Below, in pieces: positions 39,012-48,570 of a stretch of 64,000 bases of DNA (positions within the stretch are counted from its first letter, which is position 1; the number at the start of each line of letters is the position of its first letter). A model generated the notes under the pieces. That model was not told the DNA's origin and did not search any database. It saw only the letters and a program-made list of their open reading frames with translations. The position numbers and the translations under genes are program-made. The stretch spans positions 1-64,000 of IMG/VR virus record IMGVR_UViG_3300002835_000131; one strand, written 5' to 3'. The stretch is from a virus.

Positions 39012-41135
39012 ATGAAACCAACATTAAATGAACAATTAGCTCGCATGCAAAAACTTGCGGGTATTATTAAAGAAAATCAAGGATCTAATACTAACATGTT
39101 AAATTTTTCATCATGGAAAAGAATCATGGGAGATGATAATATCTACCACATGGTACCTCCAAATAAAAATGCTGATGAAACACTAGACATCTGGGTATAC
39201 CCAGCAAAAAACAAAGTCATGATTGCATCAAATGATGACATTATGATCCAAACTATAGCAGACAAATATAATTCAGAAGTATACCAAGAAATGGCTCCAT
39301 CTATTTATCAAGTTAATTTAAAATTAACTGATTTAGCTACTTTATTCCCAGGTCAAGACTTTTTCTTAGATGATATGAATGAAGGTGAAGGTGCTTACAA
39401 AGATTCAAAAGTAAGTTTTGGTAAATTTAAAAATGTTGAATACTATAAAGTAGATAATGAACTTTATTTAGTTGTTACTAACAGTGATAATTTTAAAGAA
39501 ATAGAAAATTCTATGGATTTTGGTGATAGAGATTATTTAAAAGATAAAGAAAAATCATTTTTAAATAATACAGTAGATAAATTAGCAGATGAAATGAGTA
39601 ATTATTTAACTTCTATTGGAGTAAAAAATGAAGTAGGTGATAGTCCAATAGGATATGGTCAAGAAATTGATAATTTAATAGTTGTTATTGATCCAAACGA
39701 TTTATCTAAATTAAATAATACACAAATGAGCGAAGGTGATACTGATTATGATAGAGCTAAATCAGCTAAACGTTTAGGTAAAAAAGGTGAAGAAAATATA
39801 TATGGTGCTGGAGTTAAAAAAGGTGAAGAAATCGAAAAAGAAAAGATGACTAAATCTAAACTAAAATCAAAAATCAAAGAAATGATTTTAGCTGAATTAA
39901 ATGAAGATTCTACAGAAGATATTGATGAACCAGGTGCTTTAAATAACATGTATGATCCATTAGCTGAAGCAGAAGAAGTAGAATTAGAAGACAACAACTA
40001 TGATGCTGAGTTTTTATTTAAATATTTTAAAAATAAAGGTGATCTTTTTATAGATGAGATGCGTGAATATGATGCTGAAGAATTAATGAACTCTTATCCT
40101 GGTTTATCAGAAGAAGAAGCAGAAAAATTAGAAGATATGTTGCAAAATCCTTTAGATGAAGCTATATCTACTATTGGAGATAATTGGGACTTTACTAAGC
40201 CTAAAGATGTTGAAAGAAAAACTGTTACTGCTATAGAAACTGCTTTTAGGAATTTAGATATAGTTAAAAATCTTGTCATGTTTGGTCAATTCACAGATAG
40301 AGAGATGGAAGATAGAATAATAGAAATGAAATATTTCTTAGCAATGTTACATTCAAGTATTAAAGGAATTTCTGATGGTACTACCTTAAAAGAAGCAGAA
40401 TCAAACAAAGTAATGTTAAACGGAAAAGAAGTTGATGTTAATTCAATTGAAGTAGAAGGTGGATCTTATAATGATTATTCTGACGTTTATATTTCTGTTG
40501 CTAAATTTAAAGATGGCACAGATCTTAATAATGATGAACGTGAAGAATTAGAAAATTTAGTGGACATGGGTAAGTTAGCTAATGACAGTCTTAGTGAAGC
40601 TAAAAAAGATAAAGAAGTTGAAGACATAACAGTAGACGATACTGAAGTAGTTGATGCTCCTGAATCAGATATGATGGCTGGTAAAACAACTGAAGTATCA
40701 GGTATTCAATCTAACTTACAAGCAGCATATGCTGAAGCAAAAGCATTAGGTGATGAAAAATTAATTACTCAAATTGCTAATACAATTACTTATTTTACTA
40801 AAGCTCATATCTTAGATACAGCTCCAATTAATGAAGCTATAAATGATGATAGTGCTGATGCTATATATGATATTTTATCAAATATGGACAATGAAGACAT
40901 AATAAATGATATGTTTACAGCAATACAGAAAAATCCAGGAATGAAATTGGAAGACTTCTTAAATCAATATGATGCTGGAGATAATCCAGGTGATGATAAT
41001 GATGATAATTATGATGACAGCATGGATGTTTATGATGATAGTTATCCTGATATGGCTGAAGCTAAAAAAGCTAAAGGTAAATTAAATCAAATTAATGAAA
41101 ATATGTTTCCAATGTTAAAAAGAATTTTAAGATAA
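39012..41135 (+). CDS. Large acidic cargo/core protein with RMQKLAGI tag, 707 aa
   Basis: The N-terminus MKPTLNEQLARMQKLAGIIK carries the RMQKLAGI tag. A second tag-like helix (TKSKLKSKIKEMILAELNED) is found near residue 280. The rest is highly acidic with many LxE-G/A-like sites (MNEG, MSEG, LAEA, LKEA, LSEA, MAEA), so the protein may be cleaved into many pieces by the prohead protease. No enzyme motif is seen. An internal head or scaffold-like protein is likely. Confidence 0.6.
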   Translation: MKPTLNEQLARMQKLAGIIKENQGSNTNMLNFSSWKRIMGDDNIYHMVPPNKNADETLDIWVYPAKNKVMIASNDDIMIQTIADKYNSEVYQEMAPSIYQVNLKLTDLATLFPGQDFFLDDMNEGEGAYKDSKVSFGKFKNVEYYKVDNELYLVVTNSDNFKEIENSMDFGDRDYLKDKEKSFLNNTVDKLADEMSNYLTSIGVKNEVGDSPIGYGQEIDNLIVVIDPNDLSKLNNTQMSEGDTDYDRAKSAKRLGKKGEENIYGAGVKKGEEIEKEKMTKSKLKSKIKEMILAELNEDSTEDIDEPGALNNMYDPLAEAEEVELEDNNYDAEFLFKYFKNKGDLFIDEMREYDAEELMNSYPGLSEEEAEKLEDMLQNPLDEAISTIGDNWDFTKPKDVERKTVTAIETAFRNLDIVKNLVMFGQFTDREMEDRIIEMKYFLAMLHSSIKGISDGTTLKEAESNKVMLNGKEVDVNSIEVEGGSYNDYSDVYISVAKFKDGTDLNNDEREELENLVDMGKLANDSLSEAKKDKEVEDITVDDTEVVDAPESDMMAGKTTEVSGIQSNLQAAYAEAKALGDEKLITQIANTITYFTKAHILDTAPINEAINDDSADAIYDILSNMDNEDIINDMFTAIQKNPGMKLEDFLNQYDAGDNPGDDNDDNYDDSMDVYDDSYPDMAEAKKAKGKLNQINENMFPMLKRILR

Positions 41136-42535
41136 TGAAACAAAGTATCACTGAAAAAACATTAACTCCTAATGAATTAAAAAAACGTGAGGAAGTTATT
41201 AAGCAACTTAAAACCGCAAAATCATCATTAGTTAAACGCTATGGTAAAGATGCTGAAAAAGTGATGTATGGACGTGCTACTAATATAGCTAAAAAAACAG
41301 CAGAAAACATGAATAAAGATAAAGTACGTGAAATGATTAAAAAGACTCTTATGAGTCCTGTAGATGAAAAATTTTCAAAAGAGTTTGATACTGATCCTGC
41401 TTTAAAAGGTGGTCAAAAATCATTACCTGATGAATTGCAAAAATCAATCATTAAAAAAGCTACAAAAGAAGATATTGATTTAGGCCATCAAGATGATGAA
41501 CCAGATATGTTAAAAGCATCTGTTTATCGTATAGCTAAATATGCCGCTAGTTTATATAAAATGCTAGATAAATATGATCAAATGGATCAAGAAGTTGATT
41601 TCCCTGATTGGTGGCAAGAAAAAATCCATCTAGCTGCTGATTATATGGATAAAGCTAAACATTATTTAGAATTTGAAGATAAACAACCAGCTTTAGATGC
41701 TATGATTCAAGAAGAAAAAGCTCAAATGTTTGTTACTGGAGGTAGTATTAATCCTGAATTAAGAAAAAAAGTAGAACAATTTGTTAAAGGTGTAGCTAAA
41801 TACTATGATTATAGTATTGATGATGCTTACTCATCTATTATGACTATCCTTAAAGGTGGTTTAGTTAAAGAAGAAGTTAACGAAGAAGAAGCAGAAGCTA
41901 AAGATGCAGTAGATACAGTTACTATGGATGTACCTTTATTTATTCGTATGTTAGAATTTGCTCGTGAAGACGCTAAAGCGGATATGGATTTACATGATGT
42001 GGCTGAAAAAGCTATTGAAATCAATAAAAGTAAAGAAACATTGTCAATGCAGGATTACGAAGATATTATTCCAGCAATGGATGAACCAATGAATGAAGTT
42101 ACTCCTGCACAAGAAAAATATAGAGTTAAATCATCTAAACCAACACAATTTAAACAGGATATTGCTGCGGCTAAAAAAATGATTGATGCTGGAAAGTCTG
42201 AGAAAGAAGTAGTGTCAAAATATGGTCAAGAAGTTTTTAACGCTGTAAATGCACAGAACATGGATGAAGTTAAATCTTTAACAAACTCAACATTATCTGA
42301 AAAAATAATGGCTAAACTTAAAAAACCAATGGTTAAAGAAGAAGCAGCAGAAGGTGAAAAGTGGGTAGTATGGATTAATGTAGATAAAACCGGTAAAAAA
42401 TTAAGACATACTTTAAATTCAAAAGCTGAAGCTCAAAAAATAGGTCAACGAGTAAAAAATAATTATTATGATGATTATGATACTGAAGTAGGCATGATGA
42501 GTTTATCAGACTGGAATAAAGAAAATAAAAACTAA
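41135..42535 (+). CDS. Cargo/core protein, 466 aa
   Basis: No enzyme family. The segment DFPDWWQEKIHLAADYMDKA followed by KHYLEF (residues about 153-178) is a motif I recall from internal or structural proteins of uncultured T4-like phages. A Lys-rich N-terminal half with KDKVREMIKKTLM precedes it, and an acidic C-terminal half follows. The C-terminus (WVVWINVDKTGKKLRHTLNS) is a separate small beta domain. One-nt overlaps on both sides. Confidence 0.6.
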   Translation: MKQSITEKTLTPNELKKREEVIKQLKTAKSSLVKRYGKDAEKVMYGRATNIAKKTAENMNKDKVREMIKKTLMSPVDEKFSKEFDTDPALKGGQKSLPDELQKSIIKKATKEDIDLGHQDDEPDMLKASVYRIAKYAASLYKMLDKYDQMDQEVDFPDWWQEKIHLAADYMDKAKHYLEFEDKQPALDAMIQEEKAQMFVTGGSINPELRKKVEQFVKGVAKYYDYSIDDAYSSIMTILKGGLVKEEVNEEEAEAKDAVDTVTMDVPLFIRMLEFAREDAKADMDLHDVAEKAIEINKSKETLSMQDYEDIIPAMDEPMNEVTPAQEKYRVKSSKPTQFKQDIAAAKKMIDAGKSEKEVVSKYGQEVFNAVNAQNMDEVKSLTNSTLSEKIMAKLKKPMVKEEAAEGEKWVVWINVDKTGKKLRHTLNSKAEAQKIGQRVKNNYYDDYDTEVGMMSLSDWNKENKN

Positions 42536-43023
42536 TGGTAAAAGAAGACTTTAAAAATAGAATACGTGCTATTGTAAAACAAGTTTACAAAGCCCAATCT
42601 AAAATAGATTTAGATGTTCCTAAAACAGATATTTCTTTAGATTTGGATAAGTTTCCTATTTTAGCTAAATTCCCTACATTACGTGATTCTATCATTCAAT
42701 TACTAACAACTCAATATAAAGATTTTGTTAGTGAAATACAATGGATAGCACCTAAACCAACAACATTTAAAATATTATTAGCTAACAATCAATTCTTTTA
42801 CTTACTATATGATGATGTTACATGGATTTGTAAATCAGAAGGTAAAAAATATTGGCTAAATGATATAAAAGACGAAGGGCGGGCAACAGAATCTATAGCT
42901 AGATTATTATCATATGGAGCTTCAAAAGATGCGAATTCATCATTTAAAGATTCAGGTGATGAAGCAGCTACAGAACCAGGTCCAGCTGAAGAATCAACTC
43001 CAGCTGCTGATTTAACAATTTAA
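42535..43023 (+). CDS. Cargo-region protein with tag-like N-terminus, 162 aa
   Basis: MVKEDFKNRIRAIVKQVYK resembles the SELKxLIxE tag. A central alpha/beta domain (FKILLANNQFFYLLYDDVTW) and an acidic, Ala/Pro-rich tail (EAATEPGPAEESTPAADLTI) follow. No family is recognised. Confidence 0.55.
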   Translation: MVKEDFKNRIRAIVKQVYKAQSKIDLDVPKTDISLDLDKFPILAKFPTLRDSIIQLLTTQYKDFVSEIQWIAPKPTTFKILLANNQFFYLLYDDVTWICKSEGKKYWLNDIKDEGRATESIARLLSYGASKDANSSFKDSGDEAATEPGPAEESTPAADLTI

Positions 43024-43034
43024 TTACTAATATT

Positions 43035-43325
43035 ATGAAAAAATCAGAACTTAAAAAATTAATAAGAGAACAAATTTTAGAAGTCACTACTGAAGAACCA
43101 AAACTTCAAGGTCAAATCAAAACAGATTTATTTAAAAAATTAGGTGTTGAAGGTTTTGATCCTTCTAAATTTACTACTACTATTAATTTAGTAAAAAGTA
43201 ATAAACCTTTGAATGTAGCGGCTAATAAAATATTGGCTGATACTATGATTGCTATGATTAAAACAAATGACGACAATTTATTAACTCAAATATTTTCAAA
43301 TTTGAAGCAAATTGAAGTAAAATAA
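43035..43325 (+). CDS. Small tagged cargo candidate, 96 aa
   Basis: MKKSELKKLIREQILEVTTE is the clearest example of the SELKxLIxE tag. About 75 residues of helical protein follow (ANKILADTMIAMIKTNDDNL). No enzyme motif. One-nt overlap with the next gene. Confidence 0.6.
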   Translation: MKKSELKKLIREQILEVTTEEPKLQGQIKTDLFKKLGVEGFDPSKFTTTINLVKSNKPLNVAANKILADTMIAMIKTNDDNLLTQIFSNLKQIEVK

Positions 43326-44350
43326 TGGATCCATTAGATAAGTTTTTAAAACAATATTCTTATAAATTTCCTAAAGGATATCCTGACATGAAAAATGAAC
43401 AGGATATTTTATTAATGGAATCATTACTAAATAATTTAGGTATTAGTTTAAAAGAAGATAAAATAACAACACCCCAAGTTATAAGAACTATTTTATCATC
43501 AGATGAAGCTAAAGGAAAATTAGGTCCTCATAGTAGACCTAAACGTATAAAAAATATAGGGAATATTACTAATAATGAATTTATAGATATTATATCTAAT
43601 ATATTTGATATAGATCCTAAAGATATTAAAATTCTTCCTCCAACAAAATTAGGTAATCCTAATAACCAAAATCCTAGTAGCAGAAATTTTGCATTCCAAT
43701 TTCCTATTGAAGGAAAAGATATAATTTTAGTATTAGGTATGGAAGCTATTGGTGCTGATATTGAAGATTATCAATTAAGTAATTTAAATAAAGCTATTGA
43801 AGAAAAAGGTGGAAGTATTAATATAAAAGTAGGAGAAAAAGTATACAAAAATATTACTACAGTAGAAAAAATACCAGGTAATAAACAAGCTGATTTTATA
43901 TTTAAGGGTGATGAAAATCTATATATCCAACATAAAGATATTCAATCTCAACAATTATCAGGAATGAGTAAATTAAGTAATAATGATGAGGTTAAAAGCT
44001 TTATAGATGCTGTTAAGCAAACATCAGGTGGAGAACTAAAAAATAAAGACAGTTATAAAAGAGATATTAAATCTGATGATTTAAAATTAAAAGCATCTTA
44101 CGGTTTAGGTGAAGATTTTGGAATTGATAAAGTAGAATTAATATGCTTTGGAAATATAACATTAATTGATAAAGGTGAGTATTTTGAAATAACTAGTCCT
44201 GCTTATTTTATATATCCACAACAATTAACTGGAGAATATATACCACATATGGCTGTCACTTTTAGAAATAATATGAGTCAACAAGACATTAAAAACGCAA
44301 GATTTGGATTTTATCCTAAAAAGCAATTTTCAACTGCTAAAGCAATTTAA
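43325..44350 (+). CDS. Cargo-region protein with possible nuclease-like core, 341 aa
   Basis: No confident family. KFPKGYPDMKNEQDILLMES (residues about 14-33) is a conserved-looking opening. KQADFIFKGDENLYIQHKD (about 192-210) has a D-x(n)-xHK pattern that resembles the catalytic strand pair of PD-(D/E)XK enzymes. This is weak evidence. The rest is alpha/beta. It could be a packaged nuclease. Confidence 0.5.
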   Translation: MDPLDKFLKQYSYKFPKGYPDMKNEQDILLMESLLNNLGISLKEDKITTPQVIRTILSSDEAKGKLGPHSRPKRIKNIGNITNNEFIDIISNIFDIDPKDIKILPPTKLGNPNNQNPSSRNFAFQFPIEGKDIILVLGMEAIGADIEDYQLSNLNKAIEEKGGSINIKVGEKVYKNITTVEKIPGNKQADFIFKGDENLYIQHKDIQSQQLSGMSKLSNNDEVKSFIDAVKQTSGGELKNKDSYKRDIKSDDLKLKASYGLGEDFGIDKVELICFGNITLIDKGEYFEITSPAYFIYPQQLTGEYIPHMAVTFRNNMSQQDIKNARFGFYPKKQFSTAKAI

Positions 44351-44358
44351 TATTTATA
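44351..44358 (+). promoter_or_regulatory. Candidate late promoter TATTTATA
   Basis: TATTTATA at 44351-44358, three nt before the ATG at 44362, immediately after the preceding stop. Confidence 0.45.
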
Positions 44359-44361
44359 ATC

Positions 44362-45009
44362 ATGAATAAATTAAAACAACTTATCTCAGAAACTTTGCAA
44401 AATTACAAAGTAACCGATTCATGCAAACACTGCGATACACCGCCTTTACTCGTAGAGTCTAAGCAGTACAATATGGCGATATCTGAGGCGATGCGTTACC
44501 ATATAGACAGTAAAATACAGCTTACCGAGAATATATATCGCCCAGGCAGTTTCGCTCATCAAAAATTATTGACTGAAGCGAGAATGTTATGGTCTAAAGG
44601 TATTATTGAATTACAAGGTACAGATAAAAAAATATTTGAACGTACTGATATTGGCAGGTGGGCAAAATATGAAGGCGAATTTGTTCCTTTAGATTTACCA
44701 TTAATGGAAATAATAACTGAAGCTAAATACCAAGGTAAAGAAGTAGCATTAGGTAAACCAAAACGTGGTGGATCTAAAAAATTCTATGTTTATGTTAAAG
44801 ACGGTGATAAAGTTAAAAAAATATCATTTGGTATGGCTGGTGGAGCTTTAAGAGCAAAACTAAACAATCCTAAAGCACGTAAAGCATTTTCAGATAGAAT
44901 GAATTGTCCACAAGCTAAAGATAAAACAACAGCACGTTACTGGTCATGTAGATTACCTCGTTACGCAAACTTATTAGGATTTAAAACTACTTTTACCGGT
45001 TTTTGGTAA
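44362..45009 (+). CDS. DUF5872-like protein with capsid tag, 215 aa
   Basis: Tag-like N-terminus MNKLKQLISETLQNYKV, then CKHCDTPPLL (CxxC). Residues about 132-200 (KKFYVYVKDGDKVKKISFG, ARKAFSDRMNCPQAKDKTTA, RYWSCRLPRYA) match the DUF5872-type domain of uncultured-phage proteins, a small basic Cys-containing module. The first 50 codons use less A/T than neighbours, suggesting an acquired segment. Likely packaged. Confidence 0.65.
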   Translation: MNKLKQLISETLQNYKVTDSCKHCDTPPLLVESKQYNMAISEAMRYHIDSKIQLTENIYRPGSFAHQKLLTEARMLWSKGIIELQGTDKKIFERTDIGRWAKYEGEFVPLDLPLMEIITEAKYQGKEVALGKPKRGGSKKFYVYVKDGDKVKKISFGMAGGALRAKLNNPKARKAFSDRMNCPQAKDKTTARYWSCRLPRYANLLGFKTTFTGFW

Positions 45010-45020
45010 TACTTACAATT

Positions 45021-45464
45021 ATGAAACTATCAGAAATTAAAAAAGCAATTAAAGAAGAATATGCTTCATCAAAAAAGGTATTAGCCATTGGTGGTGTTAT
45101 TGTTATCAACCCTAAAGTTGCTAAAATGAAATACATTTTATCTGATGTTAGAGCTGTATTAGGTGTAACTATTGTTAATAACAGAGAATATCAGTCAGGT
45201 AATCCATCATCACAATATGAATATGCTTATTTAGATATTAAAATTGATCCATCACCATTCCCTAAAGGATTAAATGACAATACTAATATTGTAACTAAAG
45301 TAGAAAAAGATATTAAATCAATTCGTGGTGTTGTTACATTTAAATTGAAAGAAAAAGCACATGATGCTAAAACTTGGACTATATCAGAAACTCCAGATCC
45401 TCAATCTGGCAAATCAGCTCCATATGGTTCAGGATATGCTCCATTTAAAAAAATAAAAAAATGA
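45021..45464 (+). CDS. Tagged cargo candidate, 147 aa
   Basis: MKLSEIKKAIKEEYASS is a SELKxLIxE-type tag. The ATG at 45021 is chosen over an in-frame TTG at 45003, which overlaps the preceding gene. The body is a regular alpha/beta domain (AIGGVIVINPKVAKMKYILS, YAYLDIKIDPSPFP) of unknown function, perhaps a ferredoxin-like fold. A 4-nt ATGA overlap links it to the next gene. Confidence 0.6.
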   Translation: MKLSEIKKAIKEEYASSKKVLAIGGVIVINPKVAKMKYILSDVRAVLGVTIVNNREYQSGNPSSQYEYAYLDIKIDPSPFPKGLNDNTNIVTKVEKDIKSIRGVVTFKLKEKAHDAKTWTISETPDPQSGKSAPYGSGYAPFKKIKK

Positions 45465-45778
45465 TTAATCTTATTCAATTATTAACTGAAGCTAAAGAAA
45501 GTTTTGAAACATTTGCTAAAAATCGTTTAGCAGGTGCTGAAAAAATTATAGCTAATGCTAAAGAAAAAGGCGGCGATGCTTTATTAACATATACTCACTT
45601 TAATGTGAAACCATCTTATTATAAAAAAGCTATAAAAGGTAAATTTGATAAAGAAGCAGCTAAAAAAGAATTCGATGAAACCTATAAAAAAATATCATTA
45701 GATATGACTCAAAATGAATTCCAACGTGAAGTTGGTCGTTTAGAAGTATTAGGCGAATTGTTAATTAGAGAAAAATAA
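45461..45778 (+). CDS. Tagged cargo candidate, 105 aa
   Basis: MINLIQLLTEAKES is a textbook LIxLLxE tag followed by Ala, matching a T4-type cleavage site LTE-A. The rest is a small helical, Lys-rich protein (AKNRLAGAEKIIANAKEKGG). No family is recognised. Confidence 0.6.
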   Translation: MINLIQLLTEAKESFETFAKNRLAGAEKIIANAKEKGGDALLTYTHFNVKPSYYKKAIKGKFDKEAAKKEFDETYKKISLDMTQNEFQREVGRLEVLGELLIREK

Positions 45779-45779
45779 T

Positions 45780-46403
45780 ATGTTAAACGCGGATATTCCA
45801 AGTTTTAAAGCTTTAGTTCGTAAATCATATTTCACTAAAAATAAAAAAGATTCAGAAGTATTTTTAAATGTTTATGTTTTTGGACTACAATCATGTTCCG
45901 GAAAAATATTAACATTTCATGTTATGACTGATGATGGTATGGTTAGAAATAGGGTTCCAATATCTGAAATCTATACTAAAATTCCAGAAAACGACATTCC
46001 ATTTAATTTTAAACAATTATGGGATTGTTTTTCAGTTAATGTATCAGTTGTAGAATATGATTTTTTATCATATCATAGAGCTCAAATTGTTTTAAGAGAC
46101 GGAAGTAAAGTTTGGGGAACTTATATGTTTACTGTAGATTGGTATGATAATCCATATAGTGATGAACCATCAGATTATAAATGTGGACATATATTTAAAG
46201 CAGATGATGGATATTTAATGTGTCAACCAAATAATAGATTATTTTGGAAAGATTCAAATTGGGTAACTAAAAAATTACCTGAAGATTTAAAACAATTTAA
46301 AGTAGACACTGAATTACCATCAGTAGAAAACCAATCTGATAGATGGGTAACTGAAGATGGAGATTCATTTTATTACGATATGATTGATACTAAAAGAAAA
46401 TGA
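45780..46403 (+). CDS. Cargo-region hypothetical protein, 207 aa
   Basis: No tag and no recognised family. Beta-rich with many aromatic residues (VFLNVYVFGLQSCSGKILTF, WGTYMFTVDWYDNPYSDEPS), a compact all-beta domain. Overlaps the next tagged gene by ATGA. Confidence 0.55.
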   Translation: MLNADIPSFKALVRKSYFTKNKKDSEVFLNVYVFGLQSCSGKILTFHVMTDDGMVRNRVPISEIYTKIPENDIPFNFKQLWDCFSVNVSVVEYDFLSYHRAQIVLRDGSKVWGTYMFTVDWYDNPYSDEPSDYKCGHIFKADDGYLMCQPNNRLFWKDSNWVTKKLPEDLKQFKVDTELPSVENQSDRWVTEDGDSFYYDMIDTKRK

Positions 46404-46930
46404 TCAAACTCATTGATTTATTAACAGAAAGTTACTCATTCACAGGTCCTAAAAAAACAAGTGATGGTGTACGTTATAATTTTATAAATAAAAAAGGAAA
46501 CAATATTTTTGTTTCTATAAATAATTCATATGAAGATTACTGGATATCTTTAGTGAATTCTAAAGCTAAACCTGAAGATATAACTAATGATGATTTAATA
46601 TTAGATGTTAGTTTTGGTTTAAATAAAGGAAATCCATGGGCTCAAACTGAATCAGGAGACGGTATAGCAGTATTAAATACTGTTGTTGATATTCTAAAAA
46701 AATTTATTGAAATTGACTTTAAAGGCTATGGTGAATTTACATTAGAATGCCATCCTGCTAATGAGGCAGATGAAGAAACAAGTAGAAATAGTAAACGAGA
46801 TAGAATATATCAAAGTTTAGCTGAAAAAATGATGAAACAATTACCATATGTGACTAAAGTTGAATCTTTAGGTGGCAGTTGGGGAGATGATGAATATAAA
46901 TTATATATACTAATAAATAAAAATATATAA
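46400..46930 (+). CDS. Tagged cargo candidate, 176 aa
   Basis: MIKLIDLLTESYSFTG is an LIxLLxE tag with a possible LTE-S cleavage site. The body is alpha/beta (FINKKGNNIFVSINNSYEDY, VLNTVVDILKKFIEIDFKGY), without a recognised enzyme motif. Confidence 0.6.
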   Translation: MIKLIDLLTESYSFTGPKKTSDGVRYNFINKKGNNIFVSINNSYEDYWISLVNSKAKPEDITNDDLILDVSFGLNKGNPWAQTESGDGIAVLNTVVDILKKFIEIDFKGYGEFTLECHPANEADEETSRNSKRDRIYQSLAEKMMKQLPYVTKVESLGGSWGDDEYKLYILINKNI

Positions 46931-46934
46931 TTAA

Positions 46935-47195
46935 ATGAGACCATACACTGATATAGAAGTTACAGATGAATATATTATTCGTGAATTTAACGAAAATATA
47001 GATCCAATTGAACTAATGTGGCATCGTGATGATGAAGACAGAACAGTTGAAGTAATGGGTAAAACAGATTGGCAATTACAACTTGAAAATCAATTGCCGA
47101 CTTCTATAAACCAACCAATATTTATACCAAGACATGAATGGCACCGCGCTATAAAAGGTACAGGTACATTAAGATTAAAAATATATAAGTCGTGA
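46935..47195 (+). CDS. Cupin-like conserved phage protein, 86 aa
   Basis: NENIDPIELMWHRDDEDRTV, then DWQLQLENQLP and IFIPRHEWHRAIKGTGTLRL. The WHRDxxDR ... P....IP...WHR.IKG.G.L pattern is a conserved small phage family with a cupin-like barrel. His residues could bind iron or another metal. The function is not known. The gene ends in TGA overlapping the GTG start of the next gene. Confidence 0.65.
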   Translation: MRPYTDIEVTDEYIIREFNENIDPIELMWHRDDEDRTVEVMGKTDWQLQLENQLPTSINQPIFIPRHEWHRAIKGTGTLRLKIYKS

Positions 47196-48304
47196 AACAA
47201 TCAGAATTAAAACAATTAATTAAAGAAGTAAAAAAGGAAATTTCATTTTCTTTAATACCTAAGACTATAAAAATAGTTCAAGAAGAATTTATTAAATCTA
47301 TACCAAATAATGATTATTTTACTAGTGGTGAAAAACAAGCATTATCTTTATATCTTGAATCACATTCTAGTTTTCATAGAAAAAATATAGTATTATTTGA
47401 ATCTCAAGTAAACGAAGGTATAGCAGATTGGTTTAGATCAGGATGGGAAAAAGTTAAATCTACTTTTGGTGGAATTAAAAATTATGTTGTAAAAGTTTGG
47501 GCTCAAATTAAAAAAGCTTTTACTGATCTTATTTCAAAAGGAAAAACAGCAATTAAAGGATTAATAGAAAAAAATAAAAATAAAATAACAGAAGCCTTTA
47601 AAAAAGCACTAAATGGCCCAGATAGAGATGATTTAATAGCTGAAATAAATCACATACTTAAAATAGATAGTTTTTTTAAGGGTAAAATAGAAGACCCAAG
47701 TACTATGATTGATGCTATTGGCGACAAAGTAGTTGAACCAGTTATTACAAAAGCAGAAGAAGCAGGAAAAAATATTCAAGAAAATATATTTAATAAACAA
47801 ACTACTGAACATTTAAATAATCCTAATGTTTTATTAGAAGCAGAAGAAAATAGTAAATGGAAAACATGGTTAGGAAACATAATAAAAGTAGCATTAAATC
47901 CAGTAATGGGTATTGTAAGTATAACTGGTTCTTGGGCAAGTTCTAAAATATTAACACTAATATCTAAATTTATTGAAAAAATAGGAGGCCCTAAAGCTAT
48001 GGAATTTCATGTTATTCCAGAACTTATATCAGCTGTTATGGAAATTTCAGGAGTTTTTAACTCTTCTTGGAGTTGGGTAGAAGAAAAAATAAAAGAATAT
48101 TCTGCTTATATTCCTTACGCAGATGATCTTATAAAGATATGGGAATTTGGTCATTATATATTATTAGCATATGCTATAATTGAATTAATTAAAGAAAGTT
48201 GGGAGTCTATAAGTTCTATTGTAAAAAATATAAAATCACCATCAGCAATAAATGAATCTTTATCTTTAGAATTCATTAGAATGCAAAAACTAGCAGGAAT
48301 ATAA
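47192..48304 (+). CDS. Double-tagged membrane-active cargo candidate, 370 aa
   Basis: Start GTG at 47192 (GTGA overlap). N-terminal tag MKQSELKQLIKEVKKE and C-terminal tag LSLEFIRMQKLAGI belong to two different classes, the only protein here with both. Possible processing sites: VNEG (about residue 74) and LLEA. The middle has hydrophobic and amphipathic helices (NIIKVALNPVMGIVSITGSW, YADDLIKIWEFGHYILLAYA). These would fit a protein that inserts into host membranes during ejection. This is inference. Confidence 0.6.
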   Translation: MKQSELKQLIKEVKKEISFSLIPKTIKIVQEEFIKSIPNNDYFTSGEKQALSLYLESHSSFHRKNIVLFESQVNEGIADWFRSGWEKVKSTFGGIKNYVVKVWAQIKKAFTDLISKGKTAIKGLIEKNKNKITEAFKKALNGPDRDDLIAEINHILKIDSFFKGKIEDPSTMIDAIGDKVVEPVITKAEEAGKNIQENIFNKQTTEHLNNPNVLLEAEENSKWKTWLGNIIKVALNPVMGIVSITGSWASSKILTLISKFIEKIGGPKAMEFHVIPELISAVMEISGVFNSSWSWVEEKIKEYSAYIPYADDLIKIWEFGHYILLAYAIIELIKESWESISSIVKNIKSPSAINESLSLEFIRMQKLAGI

Positions 48305-48328
48305 TTTAAAATTAAAAATATATAAAAA

Positions 48329-48568
48329 ATGAAAGAGCCATTAAATGAGCAATTTATAAAAATGCAAAAAATTGCGGGAATTAAAATAAATGAGGAAATG
48401 TCCGGAAATGATAGTCCTATAAACATAGGACAAAAAAATGTTATTAAGCAGTATTTAAACAAATTGCGTGAATTTGAAAGAGATAACACAGCTGATGATG
48501 CTGATCTTAAAAATTTAGAAACTGCTGTTAACATGTATCATAAAGAATTACTTAATAAAATTAAATAA
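48329..48568 (+). CDS. Small RMQKLAGI-tagged protein, 79 aa
   Basis: MKEPLNEQFIKMQKIAGIKI is the RMQKLAGI tag. The remaining 55 residues are one or two helices (IKQYLNKLREFERDNTADDA). Its tag is nearly identical to that of the next gene, and the two starts probably derive from a duplicated segment. Confidence 0.65.
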   Translation: MKEPLNEQFIKMQKIAGIKINEEMSGNDSPINIGQKNVIKQYLNKLREFERDNTADDADLKNLETAVNMYHKELLNKIK

Positions 48569-48570
48569 TA

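Noticed and set aside
48154-48534. Reverse-strand membrane-protein-like frame
   Set aside because: Crosses two well-supported tagged genes and a gap. Hydrophobicity arises from the complement of Lys/Glu codons.
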